Shown piece after piece: positions 54,422-64,000 of a DNA stretch of 64,000 nt (position 1 is its first letter; every line of letters starts with the position of its first letter). The notes beneath the pieces were generated by a model. That model searched no databases and had not been told where the DNA came from. It worked only from the letters and a program-made list of their open reading frames with translations. The translations under genes and the position numbers were made by a program. The stretch is from Corella eumyota (lineage: Eukaryota; Chordata; Ascidiacea; Phlebobranchia; Corellidae), in assembly GCA_963082875.1 (NCBI GenBank), contig OY720102.1:3038001-3102000 (forward strand), read 5' to 3'.

Positions 54422-54999
54422 ACAATAAGTAGGTATCTTAGCTGATTTGTCCCAACATCAAGTGCCATACGCCACACAGTATTTGTGGCATGTTGTTTTT
54501 ATGTTGTTGTGCTAAAGTGGTACAGAAATGCATTTCAATGAAATTTTTTCACTGTTTTTCAACTATGAAATATAAATTTTATAAAAAAAAGTTACAATTA
54601 GATAGTTATTTTTTTATTAAATTGATTTTTTTTTTTTATAAATATTTCTGTACACATATGGTTCTACACTTTTAGCAAATATTAAATCATGTCCAATAAT
54701 TTATTTTCAAAATTAGTCTTCGTGTTATACTATTAAAATCTAATGCTGTTTTGATATTATTTGTTACAGTGCTTATTGGGTATATGCTTGTATATATATT
54801 GTGCTCTATGCTTTATTCTTTGTTACTTTTTTCTGTAGGACCACAGTATTATTGTCTCCCAATTTTTCTATTTTTTTTTATTTTAATGAAGCCTATTAAG
54901 TATGTTTTAATACATTTTCATTAGCTTCAAATATTTAAATGTTAAAAAGGTAAAGCTTTTTTTTGTATGTATCTTTATTCTCGATGTGGGAAGGTCGAA

Positions 55000-55226
55000 T
55001 GCGCGACTTAAACATAGAGTAACATCAGTTACCCCGACCCAGTCTTGAGTTGCCTGTGGCAGTTTGGGATAATATATAGATTATAATTGCCCGATAATTA
55101 TGCTGCTGATTAAGTACTGGCCCAGCAGGAGTTTATATCGCCTTACCCAAGGGCGCAACAGCATGAGAGCAGTGGGGATTGAACCCACGACCTCATGTGT
55201 GGTGTAGCAAGTGTTCCTTGACTTCA
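55000..55226 (-). mobile_element. tRNA-headed SINE copy downstream of EXT2
   Basis: The second long copy of the family at 6239-6477. On the minus strand it reads GAGGTCGTGGGTTCAATCCC (T arm with B box), then CTGTTGCGCCCTTGGG and on into a tail with CCAGTACTTAATCAGCAGC, shared with the first copy. Differences are scattered substitutions and small gaps. Seen alone its B box looks intact. Confidence 0.75.
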
Positions 55227-56746
55227 AGCTATAGGAAACTTAAAAATTATGGATTAATATAAGTTCTTTTGCAATATAAGATCTTTTAATGCAGGTTTAT
55301 AACTTATAATTTTAATTTATTCTTTTCAGCATTTTAAGAGGATTTTTGGGCAGAAAACTTTGTAAGAAGACAAGTCTGCAGCCTGCCAAGACAAGACCAG
55401 ACTTGCCCATTTATTTCAACCCAATTAAAAGTTCCCACAATGCAGTTGGTGTGTGTTACCTCTTCTGGTAATTAGGTCACACAATTTTGTTTTTCTTTTA
55501 GGTCTCAAAAAATATATAAAAGGCCGAAAATTTTTTTTAAATTTTATTAAAACAAATTTTATAAAGCTAGCGCGTTTGTCGAGTTGTTTTTTTAGGTTAC
55601 TAAAAAAATTAAAGATTTACCAAATAATTTTATATCAAAAATTTTGTCTTTAAAATTGCAAACTGCAATAGTTTTATTTTTAATGTTAAATAATCTTGTG
55701 TAAGTAAGTTTTTACCATTGGGCATTCTGGTAAATCGCCTAGGCTTAGCTTTTGGATTTTCACGCGTTCGGCGCCTAAACGCTGCTTAAATTTCTTTTCC
55801 CTTTAATTACATAAAAATTTCCGTGTTTTTCGTAATCCTAAGGCTTAAATGAAGTTACAAGTCGAATTTGGGCTAGGTTAAACTCGCTTAAACAATCGAT
55901 CAATTAATACAATTTGCCTACAGCTCGTTTTTCCTTTAGTTGAATCGCTTATTTGATTCGAAATTGCGGTTTTTTATTCATGTAAAAAGCTTAAGTTAAC
56001 TGACGAGCAGGTGGCATTAGTTTAAGATCTAGTTTATTTATTTAGACCTGGCAAAACAGGATATTTTACAAGTAAAATATAACACTTAGGATCTGTTTTA
56101 TTAGATAATTATTAACGATATAAACTAAAAATTAATATATTCGTTTGTATATAATATCAGTTTATTGATTTCTTTTATAAAGGATTTAAATGTAAGTCCA
56201 AGGACTTGGTCATAACGTTTAAGGTTCTGTTTTATTGTCTTGAATTTAAGGTAATCTTGCATTTAGTTCCAGCTGACGAAAACAGATAAAAATCGGTCTG
56301 CAATTTTCACACTTAACTTAACTTTAAAAAGGACGAGGAGCTAAGATGTGTTTTAATTCTAAGATTTAGAACTTTATAAAAAGAAAAAAATAGGAAAATT
56401 GTTGTTTGTAGTGCTAGTTACAAAAAAATGTGTTTTAACTCTTTAAGAACCGTGATTAAAATTTTACCAGCGAAAGTGTATTGTTAAATAATTCGACCTC
56501 CTTGAAAGAATTGCAAATTTTTAAAGTTAGCTAAGATTAGCGTGATCTGTTTGTTTATTGCGTTAAAAAAATTTAACAATAACGTAAAAAAAACTAAAAC
56601 TGAGTCAAAAAGATCAAAATTTAGTAAAAATATAAAATTTAAATTTTATTATAAATTTTAGGCCTAAAATCTGCTCCAAAAATAACACGATGTAAAAATA
56701 AGATTTAATTAAAGGGGAGAGCTATGCATAATTTATTCCTCGCAAG

Positions 56747-56758
56747 GGTCACGTGACC
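56747..56758. promoter_or_regulatory. Palindromic E-box GGTCACGTGACC
   Basis: A 12-base perfect palindrome with the CACGTG core and GTCACGTGAC flanks preferred by USF and MiT/TFE basic helix-loop-helix factors. A TATATA run begins two bases after it. It lies 2.8 kb upstream of the first recognised exon of the Ig gene. Confidence 0.4.
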
Positions 56759-59581
56759 TATATATCGCGACTATAATCCATCGTTTGTTGTGTCGCGGTA
56801 ATAGATTATCTATCGGTTGTTTCGTCATAAAGGTATTTTAATATGACGTCACAATCTCGACAAACGTCCATTAACAAATTACGAGACGTTTGTAATATAG
56901 TGGCCATGCGTCGCTATCGTTTAAAGTAGTAGCAATATGTTTGTTGTTAAGCAATTAGTCGGCAAAGTGAATCTAAAACAGGCACCGCGCTATTTATATA
57001 TAAATAAATTCTGTTTTTTGTACAAGACAAATAAAAAAAAAATATGGAAAATGTTAGAAAAAGTATTAAACCATGCTGTTAGGTTTACAGGTTTTTTTTG
57101 GAGACGTAAAAGTAATAAGAAATTCAGTGAGAATCGTACCTGCTACAACAGAAATAAACAATATTAATTATCGGGATCATAAAATAATAATAACTTTGAT
57201 ATATAGTGATTATTATAAGCTAGGTTAGAGTATATAAATAAAGGGTCTGTATATGGTTAGACTGTATATGAGAACTGTAAATTTAACAGGTTTCTAAAGA
57301 TTTTTCATGCCTTTTGCCATAAATTTCAAGTTCATATTGTTTAAAGTTTGGTACTTATGTTTATAAGATTTTTTATATCAATGTTATTTTGCAAATATTT
57401 GATCAAAAATAATATAAATAATTTTTTTATATATTTTCCGCCCGCTTGTTTTACGATGCGATAATATCCTTGTTTATAGGCTTCGAATTCCGCAATCATA
57501 AAACTAAATACTATTATTAACAGCACATTAAATCTTGTTCTAATGTATATACGATACCACACTTGTTTATATTTGAACAACTGGCGAAAAAAAACGCGAA
57601 AAAGGGAAAGAAAAATGTGTCGTAATTCTGTTATAATTGTTTCGCCCTTGCTAGACTGTTATAGGTGCTGCAGTGAGAATAGGTTGTAACAGATGCATTC
57701 GTTCCCATAGGAAAAAAAGGATTTTTAAAGAATAGGAAAGTTAACAGTGAATGTAAACATTATATTAAGATAATCAACAATAAGAGCTTATATGGTAAAA
57801 TTAATTTTGAAAGTGATATTGATAAATTATCTATACCGGTAAATCAATAAGTAAGCGATAACGAAGCTAATTATTAATATATAACTAAGAGTGTATAAAA
57901 GTAAAAGTTGTTTTAGTAAGTTATCAGTTAATTGACATTAGTTTCGTTCTTGTAAAAGTAATTTATAAAATCACCTTTATAAAAACATTGAATACGAAAG
58001 ATTTTTGACATGTCATTTATACTAATAGAAAGTTTATTACGAAACTTGTTTTAATTGATTATAGAGAGTATAACGTAATGGTAATTTGGTTAGGCTATCC
58101 TGTAATTGTTGAGTTAATATTAGTTCAATAAGAGATGTCTAGCCTGATGGTGCAATGGACTAAAAACCTTAGGAAATGCATTGCTTAATTTCGTATGTTT
58201 GCCGATAAGATTTCTGTTAGTATTGTAAATCAAAACCAGCACTTCACGGTTAAAAATAAACGTATTACGTATTTAGAAATAAATAAAAAAGCTATTCTAT
58301 CAAATAGTAGCTTTAAAATATTAGAATATAGGCTTTAAGTTAAACAGCATTTACTGCATAAAATAAATAATAAATTTGCTATAAAATGCATTGTACAAAT
58401 AACACGTTGCATTTTGCCTTTGTATTATAACAATTGCTTTCATTTTGATGACTATATAAATATGCATTGTCATAAATTTAAAAAATTTTACAACCGGCAT
58501 TATACTTGACAATTAAAAAAATTACAAAGAATTTTACACCTGAAAATATGTTAAATGTTTTAAATTCTTATTTACAAAGTACTTTGCCTAAACAAAATGT
58601 TAAACGTGGGCTATTTTAAACAATTAAGACCTCATACCATTCATATTTGAAAGCCTACTCATATTTTTTTATAAAGTTCAAATTTCGTTTTCAATTAATT
58701 TTCGATTCCGAATAAGATTAAAGATGATGTATATTGAATTAATTATTTATAGGGAGAAAAGTGTTAAAGGCTTAATATAAAATGTACGAGTTATTAGAAT
58801 GAGGGTATTATGTGTTAGGTTTTATTAAAGGCAAAATATTGACTGTTTTAGATATATGTTTTGGTCTGGTTAATTTGACTTAATAGTTGGTACAAGAAAT
58901 ATTGTTAAAATTTAGTAGAACTAAAAATTTATATTAAATCCTAAGATTGATCGTTTATTTTTAAGATAGTGCGCGTTGTTTACATTTGTCTTCATTAAAT
59001 CTATTGTTACAATGTTTATTTAATCAATATCTGTTTCCGGTTTAAATATTTAAAAATATAAATAAAAAACGTGGTCTATTTTAAATCAATTTGGCGAGAA
59101 ATCAAGAAAGGTCAACGGCATTTTGGTGATTTATGGCCGAACTGTTAATATACAAAATATATTCTTTAGACAAATTTTTGGTAAAAAAATTACGAATGTT
59201 AAGGTGGATTTATAACTGTTTTATTTTAAATAATTTACCATGTTACATTGTAGAGTTATTTATAATAAACATAGAGATTGTTATATGTATTAGATCCAGG
59301 TTTAATTGAATCGGTGACTTTAAATTATTCAACATTATCGAACGATGCGGTTGTTTTAATTTCGGATATTATTTTTATTTCTTTCTATTACTTCAAATTA
59401 GGAATGGAATTTCCGATCCGATTATTACGTAATCATACGTCATAGGCAAGCACGAATACCTAGGTTCAGTACAGAAGATCTTTTTTTTTATTTAACAAAA
59501 TTTATTTTATTTTTAGATTATTATTAAATTTTAACGTAAAATAAGACTGTGATGTAATAAGCGAAATTAGCCAATTAAATT

Positions 59582-62500
59582 ATGGATACGAGTCACGTGA
59601 TAAGGACAACGATTCTGATTGGCTGCTTTATCATATTAACAAGTAAGAGTGTTTTTATAAATTTTTAATATTTGAAAATTGATTAAGACATTACTTGCTC
59701 GTGTGTAATTTACATGTTTTATGTTTTAATACTTATTGATCTAAAATACAACCACCGTATCGCACCAATTACGTCACTCCTAGCGGAATTATGACGTCAA
59801 AAAAGGACAATCAATGGCTTATGTTTTATTATGATAGAACATATTGACATGGCTCGGTTATTAGTCCACCGAGAGAAGCAAAATTCAATAATTTTAGTGT
59901 TTTTGTCGGACTTAAAATTGATAACCGACGTTAATTGTGAGACCATTGTTGTTTGGAAATTGGAAATATGGATTTTTAGAAAGCAGGAATTGTCGGCGGT
60001 TATAGATTAATTAAACCTGAATAAAAGAATTTTTAAACGTGCTTTTCAAGTGGGATTCTTTATTTAAAACCCTGACTTTGAAAAATTTTTACAGCTAACC
60101 TTTATCTAAAGATATAATATAATATATTAAATTTTCATGCATAAATATTTTTTTAAATTTTTTTGTTTTGTCAAAAACTCTATTTTTTTAGTTTTTAAAT
60201 TTCTTTTAAAATAATAGCGGTATAATCGTTGTTATTTAAATATCAATAATTAATCACAACGATTACAATTTTGCTGCAAACACTTTTAAAACAATCGAAC
60301 AAATTACTCTGCAATTTAAAACTTTAAATTTAACGACATATTTATATAAGACCATATGTTGGGATTATATTTAAAAAACACATGTGTTTATAACTATTTG
60401 AAAAGTATTAAGAGATTTGTAATATATACTTTGCAAAAAAAAATAAACAATAAAATATTACCATAAATATGCAACACATTTAGTAAAGGAATTCTATTAA
60501 ATTTCGTTTACATATTAAGACTAAATAAATTAAAAATTATTGCTAAAAATACACTAGGTAATTAGTTAGATTAAATCATGGGCACACTTTTTTTTATTGC
60601 GAATATAAGTAATTATCTAATTTCAAACGAACATTGAATTATTGACGGCCCTTGTTATCAAATATGGCGAAACTTTTTACTACGCTCTGTCGCAATAGAT
60701 TACGTCATAATAGAGTAACCGCGATTCTGTATGATGTAAACAATCACTTTCACGGTCATGGTATAGGTTATATGTTTTAGGTTGTAATATTATATTTTTG
60801 ATATTTTTGGTTATGACAAATGGTTAAAAAAATATTGGTGTGTTCTCTTTAAATTACATAAACATTACATTTAGTAGTTTAGACAATAAAATAACTGTAT
60901 ATAAATCTTTTTTATTTAATTTTTATGTTATTAAAATGCTTTAAAAATAAAATAAAACAACATGTTATTAAAAAAAAGGGTTCAAAAAATTAAAATTACA
61001 CGCAAAATTTTGGGGTTATTTCTGGGCTTGGGGGCACTTACCCCCTAAACAAAGCACGTGACATGCCTGCTTGGGTCTGAATGCGGCATGTGCGTAGTAA
61101 AAACTTTGGGGGCTTGCAACGTGATATGTTTTCCCAGTATGGGCCCTTTTTATCGCATACCAAGTGACAATTAAGTCTGGGTGTAAAGGGAAAATGTAGC
61201 GGCGTGTGAAAATTGTGTTTCAGTTTGGTTGCAAGTTCGTTCTTGTGTTTGCATTGGTAAGGGTTGAACAATAGGCCAAACATTTTGTAAATTTAAGGTT
61301 TTTTAATTATTTTTCTATTCCGCCTTAGGTGAGTTAATTATAATTGGAATTCAAAATTCTAATTTTAAAGCATGTAACAAGTGATATACTGGCCAAAAAC
61401 TATAACCCATAGTAATTGGATCTTAATGCAAAATACGTCTACTGTTACTTTAATTTAACATTTTCCTTAAATTAATTATTTTTAATATTTTGAAAACCTT
61501 TTTTCTAACTTGAAATTGATTTTTTATATAGATGGGAATCAACTAACAACAATTTCTTCACAAAAATCGCAAGTAATCGATCCTGGGTCCGATTTCGTTC
61601 TGAAATGTCGTTTCTTAGCAACCGACGTGACATCATCAATCACGTGGTTACGTGACAGAGAACGACTTAAAAATGATGGAAATTACGGGGTTTTCTTCGA
61701 CGTCGATTTGCCTCAAATTGGGTTAAAAATTCTTGTAAATTCGGATAATGACGTCATAGAAATTTCGAATTCAAATTTTAATTTTAAAAGGTAATTAAAC
61801 ATTTATAAAAAAAATGCTTTAATAATTACTTTTAAATGATAAGATCTGCTTGGGGCTTAGGTTAATTGAATGTAACTTTATTTTATTTGATCTTAACTAA
61901 CACTATTGCATCAAAGTATATTTACTTTTAAACATGCTTAGCAAACATTTCACCAATTAACCAATTACACAAACAGGTCTCCTGAGAATTACAAATAATA
62001 TTTACAAATAGCTTATTTAAATATAACTATACCTAGCAATAAAATATTATTTAAAAAAAAAAATTTAATACCTTTTTTAGTTATGAAACGGGGTACTTTC
62101 GCGACCCTGACAGTGATGACGTCATAAGTTACGTCAGCATACGTAATGCAACCGCGCAGGACGGAGGGAGTTATATTTGTTCAACTCTAACCGAAAATGG
62201 AAAACGAAAAACAGGAAACGTTACAATCATCGTAAAAGGTAATTTTTAAGTTTATCCTCAGTTTGAAATATTTATTTTTATATTTGTAAGAACTCTGATT
62301 AATGAAAAAAATTCAATTAGCTGAGTCAGCAAAGTGATATATTTGTAAAAAAGTTTTTATTTATTATTTTTTTACCAATTTCTGTTTTCTATTATGTCGG
62401 TTTCCTATTAGTTTTATGACTGTTTTTTTAATGCATTGTGACGTTGAAACCCATTGTTACGAAAGTGTAACACAATAAATCGAATCGTGACGTCATAAAC

Positions 62501-64000
62501 CCGGATGACATTTTAATTCGAAATTTTATCCAATTAAACAGCGGTTACAAAATAAAAGTTTCTGTAGCGATTTTAATGTAAATGTTGTTGTTTTTTTTCT
62601 TTTAAATTTTAAAAAAACATGTTTTTTGGGACGATCTGTGATTTAGAAAAAATCATTTTAATTTTTTAATTTTTTTAAATTATTTTTTAGCTGAAATTTT
62701 ATCTATAAGAAACACACCAGATCAAAATGTGACGTCAGGTGACAATATTGTTATACCTTGTTCTTTATTAGGTGATGATGATTATCAAACATTAACTTGG
62801 TACTTTGCATCGTTTAGCGACAATAAAGGTAAAAATATTTGCAAATTAAAAAAAAATTATTAAAATTTTTTAGAATTTTTTGGGGATTTTTTGCAAAATA
62901 CTCGTAGTTAGTTTAATGTACCACTAAAGAACGCTATAATTTACTTATAATTTTGTTGAATTTTAGATTTAAGTTGGTCTCCAGTACTCCCAAACAACAG
63001 GATATCAATCAACGATCAACATGAGATAAATATTCATGATATTACAACAACATATTCAGGATTTTATAAATGTGAGGTCCGAGATTTTAGTGGAAATATT
63101 ATTTCAAAAATAAGCAGCGTGAAAGTCCAAGGTAAGTAATATACAAGAGTTGCGAATATGTTTGAAAACAATCTATATTTAAAACAACTTTTTGTGCTTG
63201 AAAATTTTAAAATTAGACATAGAGATCACAATTTAAAAACTTAAAAAAAAATTAAAATATTTTTTACAGAGTTGCCCCAAATTGAGTCATTAGTAATTAC
63301 CCCTCAAAAACCTGACGTCAGAGGCTACGTATTGATGACGTGTACTTTAGGAAGAAGTGAACCAAAATCTAAAATATTCTGGATGAAAAACGGGATAAAA
63401 ATTTATGAAAATTCAGCTTCGATAACAACTATGGGGGACATGTAAATTTTAAAAATATTATTTAATTTATACAAGTGAAAAGTTTGTTGTAATATTGTTT
63501 CTTTGCACCAACGATTTTTAAGAAATTTTTTTAACAAATTCTAATTTTGAAAATATTTTTGTAGAATTTCCTTACTTCAAATCAAAAATGCAAAAATCGA
63601 AGACTCTGGGAACTATTCTTGTGTGGCGAGCAACAATGCTGGAACAACAATGGAGACAGCATTGTTACTGGTGCATGGTAAACTATACATTGTTCCTTGT
63701 TTAAGCTTTTGTTTACATGCATATATTTGATGCTAAGGTTTTCGTTATTTCTAATTAAAAATATTTTTATAGAGACACCATACATCGTAAACTCCTCTGA
63801 AAATAACGTTATTGTCGTCGAATCACGTGACACTGCCTTGAATTGCGTCATAAAGGGATCTCCACTGCCGGTAATCACGTGGTCAAGAATTTTACCAGGT
63901 AAATTTTTATAAATTTTTACCAAAGCGTTTTTTATTTTATTAAAATTAAATTTTTCAACTATTTTATTTTTTAGACAATTCAATTATTAGCCTCGAAAAA
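59582..64000 (+). CDS. Multi-Ig-domain secreted or membrane protein (5' part, runs off the window)
   Basis: Probable cell-surface or matrix protein of the Ig superfamily; which family cannot be told from this part. Exons: 59582-59642, 61532-61790, 62081-62238, 62691-62828, 62967-63131, 63270-63441, 63565-63677, 63773-63898, 63975-64000 (continues). The chain is in phase for 406 residues. Exon 1 is a signal peptide (MDTSHVIRTTILIGCFIILT). Four Ig domains follow, each over two exons: Ig1 with LKCRF, WLRDRE and DGGSYICS; Ig2 with IPCSL, TWYF and YSGFYKCEV; Ig3 with MTCTL, FWMKNG and EDSGNYSCVASNNAG; Ig4 with LNCVI and ITWSR, cut by the window. Introns at domain borders are all phase 1, the usual symmetry of shuffled Ig modules. 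Ig3 and Ig4 look I-set. Exon 1 is linked only by its signal peptide and matching phase across a 1.9-kb intron. Confidence 0.85.
59643..61531. other. First intron of the Ig-domain gene
   Basis: Mostly AT-rich. A less AT-rich patch at about 61005-61290 stands out, with G-runs and CACGTGAC near 61055; an 81-codon minus-strand open frame in it has no recognisable domain. A TGACGTCA lies at 59792-59799 with an ACGTCAC 20 bases upstream. I see no exon. Confidence 0.4.

Larger units (their letters stand above)
54422..59581. other. Spacer between EXT2 and the Ig-domain gene
   Basis: No supported exon in 5.2 kb. It should hold the EXT2 3' UTR and the promoter of the Ig gene. A full-length SINE copy lies at 55000-55226. 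At 56747-56758 is the perfect palindrome GGTCACGTGACC, followed at once by CTATATATCG, and a TGACGTCA at 56844-56851; together they could be a promoter or enhancer. Open frames such as 56937-57167 are lysine-rich by base composition and unsupported. Confidence 0.45.

Noticed and set aside
54490-54675. Open frame just after the EXT2 stop
   Set aside because: Lies in the probable EXT2 3' UTR; peptide reflects T-rich sequence.
63582-63983. 133-codon minus-strand open frame
   Set aside because: Antisense to Ig-gene exons 7 and 8, whose Ig motifs and splice phases are clear on the plus strand.

Overview
This is an AT-rich animal nuclear genome window. Short GT-AG introns break up nearly every gene, and the products are typical of chordates: a STAT5/6-type factor, CCSAP, NOVA, HYOU1, EXT2 and an Ig-superfamily protein. 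Compact genes, introns often of 100 to 400 bases and the protein set suggest a tunicate such as Ciona; the species is an inference. Exon chains below were built by hand from splice signals, phase continuity and family similarity. Where a chain is called complete, its exon lengths sum to a whole number of codons.

Layout. 1-3725: no recognised gene, probably upstream of or containing missing 5' exons of the first gene. 3726-8989 (+): STAT5/6-type transcription factor. 10321-13997 (+): dipeptidyl peptidase 7. 14838-15514 and 16447-18002 (+): two tandem, related, unrecognised genes that share an N-G-P motif. 19037-25842 (+): HYOU1/GRP170, an ER chaperone. 26489-26761: a short hAT-type DNA transposon with its 8-bp target duplication. 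27407-31592 (+): canonical poly(A) polymerase. 33150-34406 (-): CCSAP. 38196-50241 (-): NOVA, with two alternative first exons. 51042-54421 (+): EXT2, divergent from NOVA across about 800 bases. 59582-64000 (+): the 5' part of a secreted or membrane multi-Ig protein that runs off the window.

The genes do not form a pathway; most look like unrelated housekeeping or developmental neighbours. HYOU1 (ER folding), EXT2 (Golgi heparan sulfate synthesis), DPP7 (lysosomal or vesicular peptidase) and the Ig protein act in or through the secretory route. PAPOLA and NOVA act on RNA. Repeats are few: copies and fragments of one tRNA-headed SINE family, the hAT element and small tandem duplications. No virus-derived or LTR element was recognised.

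The items most worth a second look are the paired NGP-motif genes, which may carry an amyloid-like signalling motif; the two NOVA first exons, one with paired CRE octamers; a GC-AG intron in HYOU1; and palindromic TGACGTCA and TCACGTGA octamers found only in the right-hand part of the window, four of the former inside exons of the Ig gene.
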